Source: Phascolarctos cinereus (Eukaryota > Chordata > Mammalia > Diprotodontia > Phascolarctidae). From it: DNA of 64,000 bases. Each line of letters starts with the position of its first letter. Positions within the stretch are counted from its first letter, which is position 1. Position numbers and translations under genes: made by a program. Below, piece by piece: positions 10,500 through 22,112 of the stretch. Under the pieces are notes generated by a model. It was not told where the DNA came from, made no database searches, and saw only the letters and a list, made by a program, of their open reading frames with translations. Where the stretch lies: the NCBI RefSeq assembly GCF_002099425.1, contig NW_018344057.1:9728501-9792500 (forward strand), read 5' to 3'.

Positions 10500-11800
10500 T
10501 ATTTCTTTAAAAAAAAATTTTTTTTGGGGGGGGAAGGGTTGCCTTTTCAATTCTGACCTGTCTTCTCTCATCCTGCACTAGAGAAGGCCACTGTACTATG
10601 CATACTTCTGTCTATCAGTTCTTTCTGTAGAGGTAGATAGCATCTTCCTTCAGAGGTCTGTTGTAGTTGATTTGAGTATTTGCAATATTCAGAATAACTT
10701 AATTCACAGTTATTCATAAAACAATATTGCTGTTACTGGATACAATGTTCTCTTGGTTCTGCTCATCTCACTCTTAATTATTTCATGCAAGTCTTTCCAT
10801 GTTTTTCTGAAAATCAACCCGCTTTGTGTTTCTTACAGCACAGTAGTATTCCATCAGAGTTATATACCCCAACTTGTTTAGTAATTCCCCAGCTGATGGA
10901 TGTTCCCTCCATTTCCAGTTCTTTGCTACCACAAAGAGAGCTGATATGTGCAGTATTTACTCTTGGGCATAATTCCAGATCGCTCTCCAAAATGGTTGGA
11001 ACAGTTCACAGTTGTACTAATGTGTATAAATGTCCCAGTTTTTCCACATCCCTTCCAACATTTGTCAGTTTCCCGTTCTGTCATTTTAGTCAAGCTGATA
11101 GCTGTGATATGGTAGCTCAAGGATGTTTTAATTTGCATTTCTCTTATCAGTAATGATTTAGAGCATTTTATATGACTCTATATAGCTTTGATATCTTTGT
11201 CGAAAAACTGCCTGTTCATATCCTTTGACCATTTATCAATTGGAGAATGACTCATTCTTTTAAATTTGATAACGTTCTCCACATATTTAAGATATGAGTC
11301 CTGTGTCTGAGAACCATCTATAAAAATTTCCTCCAGTTTTCTGCTTTCCTTCTAATCTCGGCTGCATTGGTTTTATTTGTACAAAGCTTTTTAATTTAAT
11401 GTAATCAAAACTGTCCACTTTACATCTCACAGTGCTCCCTCTTGTGTATTCGTAAGTTCTCTTATCCACAAGTCTGATAGGTAACGTGTTCCACGTTCTT
11501 CTGATTTACTTACGATATCTTCCTTTATATCTAAATCTTGTATTGGGGCAGCTAGGTGGTGAAGTGGATAGAGCGCTAGCCTTGGATTCAGGAGGACCTG
11601 AGTTCAAATCCAGCTTCAGACACATAACACTTAATAGATGTGTGACTTTGGGCAAGTCATTTAACCCCATTGCCTAGCTGGAAAAAAAAAAAAAGAAAAG
11701 AAATCATGTATCCATTTTGACCCTCTCTTGGTAAAATCCACAGTTTTCTTTAGCACTTGTTTCCCACATTGACATGTAATACTGGAAGACTTGCTATTAA
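10500..11800 (-). repeat. L1 LINE 3' half, antisense, SINE-split
   Basis: The + strand carries the antisense of L1 ORF2 C-terminal text and 3' UTR: CCAGCTGATGGATGTTCC, CCATTTCCAGTTCTTTGCTACC, CATATCCTTTGACCATTTATCAATTGG, AGCTTTTTAATTTAATGTAATC. The matching sense text is in the L1 at 12.9 and 44.5 kb. It begins with a T-rich tail near 10.5 kb and is interrupted by the SINE at 11544-11700. Many substitutions, no intact frame. Confidence 0.75.
11544..11700 (+). repeat. tRNA-derived SINE
   Basis: Starts GGGGCAGCTAGGTGGTGAAG with a tRNA-like A-box region, has a B-box-like GAGTTCAAATCC, and ends TTGCCTAGCTGG plus an A-rich tail. It is flanked by 11-bp near-identical target duplications (AAATCTTGTAT at 11533-11543 and AAATCATGTAT at 11701-11711), so it jumped into the older L1. 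Confidence 0.85.
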
Positions 11801-11984
11801 ATAGTCAGTCAGTTAACCTCGAGTGCCCTAAGGCAGTCATCTCCAAACTTTTTTGATAGTGCTGTCCTATCAGCAAAATATTTTTGAGCAGGTGTTCCTG
11901 ATATGTGTGTACGTATTTGTAAATTACAGTTATACCACCATTTAATATTTATGCATATTATAAGGTGGTTTACTTATTTTGTTT

Positions 11985-12115
11985 TTGGAGGCGGTTGGGA
12001 TCAAGTAACTTGCCCAGAGTAACACAAGGTAAGTATCTGAGGCTAGATTTGAGCTCAGGTCCTCATGAATACAGGACTGGTGCTCTGTCTACTGCACCAC
12101 TACATTATAAAATTT
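11985..12115 (-). repeat. tRNA-derived SINE, older copy
   Basis: Antisense: AAGTAACTTGCCCAGAG, GAGCTCAGGTCCTC, GGTGCTCTGTCTACTGCACCAC. More diverged than most copies. Confidence 0.7.
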
Positions 12116-12139
12116 TAAAAAGGATGAGTTAAATATAAA

Positions 12140-12555
12140 ATAATTCTTGATCCTAGAATCAATAGGGAGCCACTGGAATTTATTGAGTAGGAGAATGACA
12201 AGGTTATATCTATACTTGAGGAATATCACTTGGCAGGTTTGACTGGATGGATAGACCTGAGGGAAGGAGACCCCTGAGGAGAGGCTGTCTCAGTAATCCA
12301 GGGGAGAGGTGGTGAGGGCCTCACCTGAAGTGATGGCTGTGTGAATAGAAAGAAACGACCATGTACTTCAGAGATAGGAAGATTTGGCGACTGACTGGTT
12401 ATGTGGGATGAGAGGGGGTGAGGCATTGAAGATGACACCGTGAGGTTGTGAACCCAGATTTACTGGTGCTGCTCTTGATAGTAACAGAGAAACTTAGCAG
12501 GTAGAGGGGCTTGGGGAAGAGAAGTAACATAAGGAGATCTGCTATGGTCCATGCG
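12140..12555 (-). repeat. Ancient LINE-like repeat (probably L2 body)
   Basis: Contains AATAGGGAGCCACTGGAATTTATTGAGTAGG, continuing through a GAGGTGGTGAGGGCCT segment. I recognise this as an old dispersed repeat that extends 5' of L2-like 3' ends in marsupials. The family is not certain. Confidence 0.45.
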
Positions 12556-12647
12556 TGCTATGAAACTCGCTTGGCACCACCCAGAGTGAAAAGTGGGGGA
12601 GCCTTGTGGTCACTGGTCACTGTCTCAGAGACCAGAACCCAGGCTCC

Positions 12648-12893
12648 AGGTGTTGATCAGTCGTTTTCAGTTGTGTCTCAATCTTTGTGACCCCACTGGG
12701 GCTTTTTCTGGCAGAAATACTGGAGAGGTTTACCATTTCCTTCTCTAGCTCCTTTTACAAATGAGGAAACTGAGGCGAACAGGGTTAACTGACTCGCCCG
12801 GGGTCACACAGTGTGTGTGGGGCTGTATTTGAACTCAAGTCTTTCTGACTTCGGGCCCAGCACTCTATCCACTGTGCTACCTACCTGCCTCAA
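12648..12893 (-). repeat. RTE-type SINE
   Basis: Antisense copy: TCTTTGTGACCCCACTGGGG, GGTTTACCATTTCCTTCTC, GAGGAAACTGAGGCGAACAGG, head ending CACTCTATCCACTGTGCTACC. Moderately diverged. Confidence 0.75.
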
Positions 12894-12933
12894 TAATTAT
12901 GTAGTCCTTTGTGATTACAAAGTGTTCTCACAT

Positions 12934-13813
12934 AGAAATGCAAATCAAAACAACTCTGAGGTACCATATCACACCTATCAGATTGGCCAACATGACAAAA
13001 CAGGAAAATGCTAAATGTTGGAGAGGATGTGGGAAAATTGGAACGCTAATACATTGTTGGTGGAGTTGTGAAATGATCCAGCCATTTTGGAGAGCAATTT
13101 GGAACCATGCCCAAAGGGCTACAAAAATGTGCATACCCTTTGATCCAGCAATAGCATTTCTAGGGCTGTATCCCAAAGAGATCAAGCAAATGGGAAAAGG
13201 ACCCACATGTACAAAAATATACATAGCAGCTCTTTTTGTGGTGGCAAAGAATTGGAAATTGAGAGGATGCCCATCCATTGAGGAATGGCTGAGCAAGTTG
13301 TGGTATATGAATGTAACGGAATACTATTGTACTATAAGAAATGATGAACAGGCTGACTTCAGAAAAACCTGGAAAGACTTGTATGGTCTGATGCTGAGTG
13401 AAGCGAGCAGAACCAAGAGGACTTTGTACACAATAGCAGCCACGTTATGCAATGACTAAGAATGTTAAACTGAACCCTTCTCAGCATTACGAGGATCTAA
13501 GACATCTCCAGAGGCCTTGGGATGGAAAATGCTGACCACATCCAAAGAAAGAAATATGAAAGTTGATTCGCTCTCACTTATTTTTACCTTCTGTTGAGTT
13601 TTGTTTCATCTTTCTGATGGTTCCTCCTATTGGTTTTAATTTAATTAACTTCACTAATGTGAAAATATGTTTAATGGGTATGTAAATGTAAAGCCTATGT
13701 CAGATTGTGCGCTGTCTTGGGGAGGATGGGGGGGGAGAAAAAGGGAGAAAAATTTTCAACTCAAAAGCATATGGAAAAAAAATTTAAAAAAAAAAGAATA
13801 TTTTCTCAAAAAA
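12934..13813 (+). repeat. 5'-truncated L1 with target duplication
   Basis: Encodes the last part of L1 ORF2 on the + strand: residues QIKTTLRYHITPIRLANMTK, CWRGCGKIGTLIHCWWSCEM and IPFDPAIAFLGLYPKEI match the cysteine-rich C-terminal region of L1 ORF2. Coding text ends near 13459 and is followed by the 3' UTR with a G-run and an A-rich tail. A perfect 15-bp target duplication (AAAGTGTTCTCACAT) flanks it at 12919-12933 and 13814-13828, proof of target-primed insertion. No other L1 parts are present, so it was dead on arrival. Confidence 0.9.
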
Positions 13814-13950
13814 AAAGTGTTCTCACATGCATAATAGATCCTCATAACAACTGTGTGAGACAAATAATAGTTCTGTATCCACTGAACCATTTAGCTGCCT
13901 TAGTGTCCATTGTGGGAGGTCCTTAAACCAATGAAATGGGTCCAGACCAA

Positions 13951-13977
<27 letters not shown>
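13951..13977. repeat. (AC)n microsatellite
   Basis: About 13 AC units in intron 1. Confidence 0.95.
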
Positions 13978-13981
<4 letters not shown>

Positions 13982-14117
13982 TGCTTTTAAATTTCTCTCT
14001 GTACTATCATAGTTCTGGCCCCGTGTTTGTAATCATCATAAAATTATTCAGTAAATCTTTTTTTTAAATTTGACAGCTCATTTCCAATTTCCACTAATTA
14101 TTGTCAAAAGTATCTTA

Positions 14118-14345
14118 TTATATATATATACACACACACATATGTGTGTGTGTGTGTGTATAGTGTGTGTATATATATTTTTGGAGGGGGGTTAGGCAGT
14201 GGGGTTAAGTGACTTGCCCAGGGTCACACAACTAGTAAGTGTTATGTGCCTGAGACTGGATTTGAACTCAGGTCTTCCTGAATCCAGGGCTAGTGCTCTA
14301 TCCACAGCACCACCCGGCTGTCCCCTATATATATTCATATATATA
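14118..14345 (-). repeat. tRNA-SINE inside a TA/CA/TG microsatellite
   Basis: 14118-14179 and 14325-14375 are alternating TA, CA and TG tracts. Between them (about 14180-14324) lies an antisense tRNA-derived SINE with AAGTGACTTGCCCAGGGTCA and GAACTCAGGTCTTCCTGA, ending CCGGCTGTCCCC. The SINE seems to have entered an existing AT-rich simple repeat. Confidence 0.8.
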
Positions 14346-14375
14346 TATTTATACATATTTATACACACATATACA

Positions 14376-15230
14376 GATACACAAAAACCCTATCACATTG
14401 TTTCTTTTGCAGGAAAAAAATAATTAAAAATATTGGTGAGAGAAATACATCAACAAATGGAACACAACTATAGCTGTTCCTAAAAGCACCACATTGGAAC
14501 CGTGTTGCCTCTTGCTTATCCTTTGAAAACCTGTTCTGGAAGCAAATAATTGCAGTTTTTAATCAGATAAATAATGTTTGTTTTATAACCTTTTAGTATT
14601 TTATTCCTTTAGCTGTGTTGTGTTTTCTTTGCGTTTAAGAAGTTCAATCCAGGTGTCTGTTGGAAATTCTAATGTAAAGTAGAAAAAAAAAGTTATCTAG
14701 AATTGAATTTTAGTAGTGATTTCCTATCCTCTTTATATTTTGCAGAAGCTATTGCTTAATATGATAATTAGTAAATAATCACAGGTACAGGAAAGAAGTA
14801 AGATGATTGATAAATGAGTTTGACCAAAAAAGAAAACCAAACCTATTATATTATACTTTTTCAGGTCACTCTTCCTCAATTCCATTGTATTTATCAGGTA
14901 TGGAATTGATTGTGGGAACTATAAAAATGTTTATTTGCTTTTTTAAAAAAATTGGCAAGGCTAAATTAAAAATACATTAACTTTTTAAAAAGTTTTATTG
15001 TTAACTTTGCCTTTTCCCTTGTTGTCATTTCTCTGCTCAGGGCAGTGTGTTTCCTTATCAGGAATCTCTAGGATCGATATAGTTCGTCATGATTCGAGTG
15101 CTTTTTAGTGTTATGGCTTATCTTTATTATAGTCATTGTATATAATATGCTCCTTTCTCTGCTTTCATAGATGTCTCCCTATGTTGCTAAATTCCTCATA
15201 TTTGTTATTTTTTACAACACAATAATATTC
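14376..15230. other. Intron 1, no identifiable feature
   Basis: AT-rich single-copy sequence. No exon, no clear repeat and no structured RNA that I can support. Confidence 0.5.
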
Positions 15231-15234
15231 CTTT

Positions 15235-16260
15235 CCATTGAATCAGCATCCTAAGATGTTAGAATTGGAAGAGGCCCCATCGGCCATCTGGTCCAATTCA
15301 ACTCAGAAAAGAAATCCCCACTGTTCTATACTTGATAAGTTATCTGGCTCCTCCTTGAAGACCTCCAAGGAAGGGAAACTCTTTACCAGCAGAAGCCACC
15401 CATTCTACTTTAGGGTACCTCTGATTGTTAGGAAGTTTTTCCTGACATCATACTCCACCAGTGGAAGTTATGCCCTCTGGGGCCAAAGAGAACTAGTCTG
15501 GTCTCTTTTCCCCATTCTTTTAATTGAAGATAGTTATCATGTCCTTGTGTCTTCTCCAGACTAAACAGTCTTGGTTCCTTCAGCTTATCAAAAGAGCTCG
15601 GGTCTTTCACTCTCCTGGTTGCCCTCTGGAAGCTCTCCAACTTAGCAGTATTCTTCCTAAACTAGTTCCCAGAGCTGAATGCAGTATTCCAGATGTAGTC
15701 TGATTAAATCAGAGTACAAAGAAATTCTCTTTTCCTCATTCCTGGAAGCTATGCCTCACAAGATCTCAATAGATAATTTTTTTTAATTTCCACATCACAC
15801 TGCTGAACAATATTAAGTTTACAGCCTAGTAATACCCCTATCCCTTTTAAAGACTAAACTGTTGTCTAACTATGCCTACCCTCATCTTGTACTGGTGAAA
15901 TTGATTTTTTTTTGTACCCAAGTATAGGATTTCACAGCTATTTTTGTTGAATGTCATCCCAGATTCAGTCTAATAGTTGATCCTGTCAGGATCTGGATCT
16001 CTTTAGATCCTTACTCAGTTGTGCAGTGTGTTTGATTTCAATCCCAGCTTTGTGTCCACTGCAAATTTGATGTGTGCCATTTAGGTTTTTATTCAAGTCA
16101 TTCAAAAAATATTAAAGAGTGCAAGGCTGAGTGCAGATCCTTTGGGCAATATAAAATTCTCTTGCCAGACTGACAGGGAACCATTAATGACTGTTCAATC
16201 ATCAAACCAGTTATAGATCATCTAATTGTATTATGATCTAGTCTATATATTTCCACAATA
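15235..16260 (-). repeat. CR1 LINE, 3' portion
   Basis: The + strand is antisense. On the - strand, a stretch near 15.9 kb reads as a decayed form of the CR1 reverse-transcriptase text M-x-F-N-x-x-K-C-x-V-L-H. Other matching + strand landmarks are TTCCAGATGTAGTCTGA, CTTTGTGTCCACTGCAAATTTG and CTCCTTGAAGACCTCCAAGG. CR1 is an old amniote LINE family, and this is a long relic with heavy decay. Confidence 0.75.
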
Positions 16261-16277
16261 ATAGTTTCAAATACTTA

Positions 16278-16388
16278 AACAATAAACATTTATTAAGCCC
16301 CTAATAATGAGTTGTGTGCTGGGAATACAAAAAGAGGCAGAAGACAGATTGTGTTCTCAAGGAGTTTACCATCTAATGTGGGATTATC
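16278..16388 (-). repeat. L2 LINE fragment
   Basis: Antisense L2 text: CATTTATTAAGCCCCTAATAATG, then CTCAAGGAGTTTACCATCTAATG. Confidence 0.6.
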
Positions 16389-16410
16389 AAATGCATTCTC
16401 ATGTAAAATT

Positions 16411-19386
16411 TGTTTTTTTTATCAATTTATTTATTGTTTTTTCATTTTCAACCTTCACTTCCACAAGATTTTGAGTTCCCGATTTTCTCCTCCCCTCTCC
16501 CCCAAGATGGTGTGCATTCTGATTACCCTCTCCCCAATCTGTTCTGCCTTCTATCACTCCCCCCTCCCTTTTCTTATTTCTTTCCCCTTCTATTTTCATA
16601 TAGGGTAGAATAGATTTCTATATCCCATTGCCTGTGTATCTTATTTCCTAGGTCTGTGTGAAAACAACTGTTTTGGACTTTTTTTTTTTTAGGCAGTTGG
16701 GGTTAAGTGTCTTGCCCAGGGTCACACAGCTAGTAAGTGTCAAGAATTTGGTCTGAGGCTGGATTTGAACTCAGGTTCTCCTGACTTCAGGGCCGGTGCT
16801 CTATCCACCGTGCCACCTAGCTACCCCCACTAAAAGCAACTTTTAACATTCATTTTTAAAACTTTGAGTTCCAAATTTTCTCCGTTCCTCCCTCCCCACC
16901 CACCCTCATTGAGAAGGCAATCAGTTTGATATAGTTTGTGCATATGTAGTCATGCAAAACACTGTAATAATAGTCATTTTTTCTATTCTCTCCTTTGACC
17001 CTATCCTTCCTCAAAAGTGTTTGCTTCTGATTACCCCCTCCCCCAATCTGCCCTCCCTTCTATTAAACCCCCTCATCCCATTCCCCCCTACTTTCCTGTA
17101 GGGTAAGATGGATTTCCATACCCAGTTGAGTTTGTATATTATTCCCTCCTTAAGCCAAATCTGTTGAGAGTGAGGTTCATTCATTCCCTCCCCCTCTTAC
17201 CTTCCACTGTAAAAGCTTTTCCTTGCCTCTTTAATGTGAGATAATTTAACCCTTTCTACCCCTCCCTTTCTCCTTCTCCCAGTACATTCCTGTCTTACCC
17301 CTTAATTTTATTTTTTAGATATTATCCCTTCTTATTCAACTCACCCTGTGCCCTCTGTTTATATATTCCCTCCAACTACCCTAATAATGGGAAAGATCTC
17401 ATGAGTTACAAATATCTTTCCATGTAGGAATGTAAACAGTTCTGCTTTAATAAGTCCCTTATGATTTCTCTTTTCTGTTTACCTTTTCATGCTTCCCTTG
17501 AGTCTTGTATTTGAAAGTCAGTTTTTCTATTTAGTTCTGGCTTCTCAAAAATGCATTAAATTCATCTACGTCATTGAATGTCAATTCCTGCCCCCCCATT
17601 GATTGCACTCATTTTTACTGGGTAGGTGATTCTTGATTTTAATTCTAGCTCCTTTGACCTCTGGAATATCATATTCCAAGCCCTCCGATCACAACATAGA
17701 AGCTGATAAATCTTTGTTATCCTGTTTGTGTTTCCACAATACTTGCATTGTTTCCTTCTGGCTGCTTGTAATATTTTTGCCTTAAACTGGGAACTCTGGA
17801 ATGTGGCTAAAATAATCCTGGCAGTTTTCCTTTTGAGATCTCTTTCAAGAGGTGATCAGTGGATTCTTTCAATTTCTATTTAACCCTCTGGTTCTAGAAC
17901 ATCAAGGCAGTTTTCCTTGATAATTTCTTGAAAGATGATGTCTAGGCTCTTTTTTTGATCATGACTTTTAGGTAGTCCAATAATTTAAAAATTCTCTCTC
18001 TTGGACCTGTTTTGTAGGTCAGTTGTTTTCCCAATGAAATATTCCACATTGTCCAAAATTTTTTCATTCTTTTGGTTTTGTTTTATCGTTTCTTGATTTC
18101 TCATAGAGCTTCCATTTGGTCCATTCTAATTTTTGAGGAATTATTTTCTTCAGTGAGCTTTTGGACCTCCTTTTCCATTTGGCCACTTCTGCTTTTTAAG
18201 GCATTCTTCTCATTGGCTTTTTGGACCTCTTTTGCTATTTGGTCTAGTCTACTTCTTAAGTTGGTATTTTCTTCAGTATTTTTTGCGGTCTGCTTTAGCA
18301 GGCTGTTGACTTATTTTTCATAATTTTCTGGCATCACTCTCATTTCTCTTCTCAATTTTTCCTCTGCTTCACTTACTTGATTTCCAAAATCCTTTTTGAG
18401 CTCTTCCATGACCTGAGACCAGTTCATATTTTCTTGGAGGCTTTGGATGTAGGAGCTTTGACTTTGTTGTCTTCTTCTGATTATGTTTTGATCTTCCTTG
18501 CCACCAAAGTAAGATTCTACAGTCTGAGTTTTTTTCCACTGTTTGCTTATTTTACTAGCCAGTTACTTGATTTTTTAACTCTGTTAAGGTGGGACACTGC
18601 TTTCAGTGTGGAGAATGCACTGTCCCAAGCTTTGGGGGTTTTGTATAGCTGTTTTCAGAGATACTTCTAGGGACCTGTAAGTTTTCAGTTCTTCCAGGGT
18701 GCTATGATCTGGGGTTTACTCCTCTCCTGGCCTTGTTGTGGCCAGTGAGTGACCACAAGCACTCTTTTTTGCCCTGGAATTGTGAGGAGGGTTCCCTCTC
18801 CACTGCTGCCACAAGCTCTGCTCTGTCAGTGTTCCTTCTTGTCCCAGGAATGCTACCCAGGACTACGACCCAGATCCAAGTGTGGGCAAAGCAACAGAAT
18901 CCTGCCTCAGCGCCAGCAAAGAGATCTCTGTAATCTTCTCCTGATCAGTCGTCAGTCCCCTTACTATCCGTGGGCTGAAAGCTCTGGAAGCAGCTACTGC
19001 CACCACAGCCACTGCTGCCCCAGGGCTGTGCTGGGGCCAGGGTAGACTCCTCTCCTTTCTCACCCAGGTCTGACAGACCTTTCCCACTCACCTTTTAAGT
19101 TATCTTTGTGCTTCGTAGGTTGAGAAGTCTGGAAATTGCCACAGCTTCTAGTGATTCAGCTCCCTGAGGCCTGCTCTGGATTTCCCAGGGCCTAGGTTGT
19201 GCAGGTGTGGCCTATGCTAGACTCTCCTAGCCCAGTGCAACAGACCTTCCTGTCAGCCATCCAGGTTGTCTTGGGCTGTCTTTTTGTGGGTTCTGCTGCC
19301 CTAGAATTTGTTTAGAGGGTATTTGGAGGGGTTTGGGGGAGAGCTCAAGAAGTCCCTGCTTTTACTCTTCCATCTTGGCTCCACCT
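16411..19386 (-). repeat. ORF1-only L1-like element (HAL1 type)
   Basis: Read on the - strand it begins at 19386 with GGAGCCAAGATGGAAGAG, the usual L1 5' UTR opening. It runs through a GC-richer leader of about 0.7 kb, then decayed ORF1 (about 18.6-17.5 kb): a glutamate/lysine-rich coiled-coil region (QMEKEVQKLTEENNSSKIRM) and RRM/C-terminal text. It passes directly into a 3' UTR with two purine-rich G tracts and a poly-A tail at 16411-16420. No reverse-transcriptase text lies between ORF1 and the 3' UTR, which fits half-L1 (HAL1) elements that depend on L1 enzymes. Its ORF1 has many stops. A tRNA-SINE sits inside it. The alternative is an L1 with an internal deletion; truncated 3' copies of the same family at 43.1 and 55.9 kb favour a real family. 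Confidence 0.7.
16680..16828 (-). repeat. tRNA-derived SINE
   Basis: Antisense: TTAAGTGTCTTGCCCAGGGT, TTTGAACTCAGGTTCTCC, CTATCCACCGTGCCACCTAG. Inserted in the 3' UTR of the HAL1-like element and therefore younger than it. Confidence 0.85.
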
Positions 19387-19389
19387 GTT

Positions 19390-20470
19390 AATCTGCTTTG
19401 CAGTTGATGAGGATGCATTTTGTTTCTGTGTTTATTTATTTTTTTTGCTATCACAAAGAGTACTTCTGTGAATAATTTGTTGATTCTTCTCTGTGTCATT
19501 GGCCTCTTTGCCCAAAAGTGAGATCATTGGGTCAAAAGATAAGAAAAATCTGGTGACTTTTCTCACATAATGCCAAATTGATTATCAGAGTACTTGGACC
19601 AATTCCCATTCAAGTATATATACAATTTCCAACAATATATTTCTTGTGTGTTTACTTCTGAAACTCATTCTATTGTCTTCTATGCATTTTTAAAATAACT
19701 TATTGTGATGATATTTTCCTTTCTTTTTCAGATGCAGCTGTTACTACCTTACCATTCCTTCATAACTCTTCCCCCTTCCAAAAATGAAAAATCTTCCATT
19801 GTAACAAACAAGCATAGTCAACCAAAATAAAATCTACCCATCATCTGTACCTAAAAACTAGTGTCTCATTTTCCATCAGGCTGTTAACCTCTCTGTCCAG
19901 TGGTGGGAAATATAAATCGTCCCCCCTCTTCTGAAGTCATGATGGGTCACTTCATTGGTCATTGTTCTTCTTTTACCTTTTTCCTGTTACATATAAATTA
20001 TCCTCGTTCTGTTCATTTCAGTGCATGGATTTATAGAAGTCCTCTTAATTTTCTCTGAATCAGGGGCAGCTAGGTGGCGCAGCAGATAGGACACTGGCCC
20101 TGGATTCAGGAGGATCTGAGTTCAAATTCGGCCTCAGACGTATAACACTTACTAGCTGTGTGACCCCGGGCAAGACACTTTAACCCCATTGCCTAGCCCC
20201 CCTCCAAAAAAAATTTCTCTGAATTTATCTCTTTTTGTTATTTCTTATGTACCACTGATTTTCCATTACATTCACATACCATCATTTGGTTAGCTGTTCC
20301 CCAATTGATGGGTGCCCTCTTTATTTCCAGTTCTTTGCTGTCGTAAGAAAAAAGTGCTGCTATAGATATTTTTGTTCATATGAGTCCTTTCTTTCTTTGA
20401 TCTTTTTGGTGGTATAGGCCTAGTAGTAGTATCGCTTGGTCAAATGACGCGAGCTAAATTTTTAAAAAAT
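19390..20470 (-). repeat. Decayed L1 3' regions, antisense
   Basis: Antisense L1 landmarks: CCAAAAGTGAGATCATTGGGTC near 19.5 kb, and after the SINE CCCCAATTGATGGGTGCCC and TTATTTCCAGTTCTTTGCTG. Probably two overlapping old copies. No reading frame survives. Confidence 0.6.
20061..20210 (+). repeat. tRNA-derived SINE
   Basis: GGGGCAGCTAGGTGGCGCAG through TTGCCTAGCCCCCCTCC and an A tail, flanked by 14-bp duplications with one mismatch (AATTTTCTCTGAAT at 20047-20060 and its partner at 20211-20224). It sits inside the antisense L1. Confidence 0.85.
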
Positions 20471-20640
20471 TTATTTTTATTCTGAATTTAACAAGCATTG
20501 AAGAAAATGGGTATTTCCATTTGCATAGTAGAACAGAAAAGGAGGATTATAATGAAATTGCATATTCCTATTATGTATAGTTTTCTTTATGTATATATAC
20601 TAAATTCAAACTGCAGCATTTAAAATTTTTCTGCTTGTCT
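20471..20640. other. AT-rich intron segment, unassigned
   Basis: Short AT-rich stretch between two antisense L1 copies. Nothing identifiable. Confidence 0.4.
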
Positions 20641-21540
20641 ATTCTTTTTAGCTTTCTTTTCTGTTTCTTAAAGAGATGCCACAATGACCCCTTTTTCTTC
20701 CTTCCTTCCTTTTCTTTCTTTCTTTCTTTCTCTGTTACCTTATTCTTATCCTTCTCATCCTTACCTTTTCACCCCTTCACCATTGGAAAACAAAAAAGAA
20801 AAATAAAACCCTGGCAACAGTATGCATAATAAAACAAACCAAATTACCATATTGACTCTCTTCTTCTGCATCTTGAATCCATCACCTTTCTGTCAAAAGG
20901 TGGATAGTACGCTCCACAGCAACTCTCTGGAACACTAATTGATCATTGCATTGATTAGAGTTTTCAAGTCTTGTAAATGATTTTCTTTATAATATTATTG
21001 TATCAACTGTTATCCTTGGTTTGCTAACTTCACTCTGCATCAATTCATACAAGTCTTACCAGGTTTCTCTGAAACCGTCCTTTTCATAATTTCTTATAGT
21101 ACAATAGCATTCCATTAGATTAATATAATATAAATTTACTTAGCCATTCCCCAATTAATGGATTCCCCCTTAATTTCCATGGCTTTGTCACTACAAAAAG
21201 AACTGCTTTGGCACTACAAAAAGAGCTTACTCTTTGGGGTAGTTGCCTAGTAGTGGTGTTTTTCTAGGTCTGAAGGCATGAACAGTTTAGTGACTTTTTG
21301 GACATAGTTGCAGATTGCTTTCCAGAATGGTTGGAATAATTCACCTCCACTAACAGCACATTGGTGTGTACCTGTTTTCCTGAACCCCCTCCAATATGTT
21401 ATTTTCCTCTGTTCTCATTTTTGTTGATCTGATGGGTGTGATACAACCTCAGAGTTGCTTTAATTCACATTTTTCTAATTATTAGTGATTTCGAGCATTT
21501 TTAAAATAATGTTGTTGATAGGTTGTATTTCTTTCTCTTC

Positions 21541-21690
21541 TTTTTTTTTTTTGGTGAGGCAATTGGGGTTAAGTGACTTGCCCAGAGTCACACAGCTAGT
21601 GAATGTCATGTGTCTGAGGCTGGATTTGAACTCAGGTCCTCCTGACTCCAGGGCCAGTGCTCTGTCCACTATGCCACCTAGCTGCCCGGG
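21541..21690 (-). repeat. tRNA-derived SINE
   Basis: Antisense: poly-T, GGGGTTAAGTGACTTGCCCA, TTTGAACTCAGGTCCTCCTG, CACTATGCCACCTAGCTGCCC. Well preserved. Confidence 0.9.
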
Positions 21691-21888
21691 TTGTATTTCT
21701 TCTTTTGAAAACTGCTTGTCCCTATTTTTTGACCATATTTCTACAGGAGAATCGTTTTTGGTCTTACAACTTTGAATCAGTTTCTTATATATCTTTAATG
21801 GGACCTGTTTCAGAGAAACGTGCTGCAAAGATTGTTTTGGTAGCTTTTTTGTTTCCCTCTCAGGGGCTGGAGTTTTTGTTTATAACTT

Positions 21889-22112
21889 TGGTTGTTGTTG
21901 AGACATGTCCAACTCTTCATGACCCCATTTGGGGTTTTCTTAGCGAAGATATTGGAGTGGTTTGCCATTTCCTTCTCCGTCTCATTTTACAGATGAGGAA
22001 ACTGAGGCAAACAGGATGAAGTGACTTGTGCAGGGTCACACAGCTAGTCTGAGGCCAGATTTGAACTCAGGTCTTCCTGACGCCAGTGCTTTAGCCACTG
22101 CACCACCATAAC
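21889..22112 (-). repeat. RTE-type SINE
   Basis: Antisense: GTTGTTGTTGAGACATGTCC (the CAA-type tail), CTCTTCATGACCCCATTTGG, TGGTTTGCCATTTCCTTCTC, GAGGAAACTGAGGCAAACAG, and a head ending TTTAGCCACTGCACCACC. Confidence 0.85.

Noticed and set aside
12911-13459. 182-residue open frame with a cysteine-rich region
   Set aside because: It is the C-terminal part of L1 ORF2 in a 5'-truncated insertion with a 15-bp target duplication, not a host gene.
16399-16613. Overlapping 60-100 residue frames
   Set aside because: They are HAL1-type 3' UTR sequence read in both directions.
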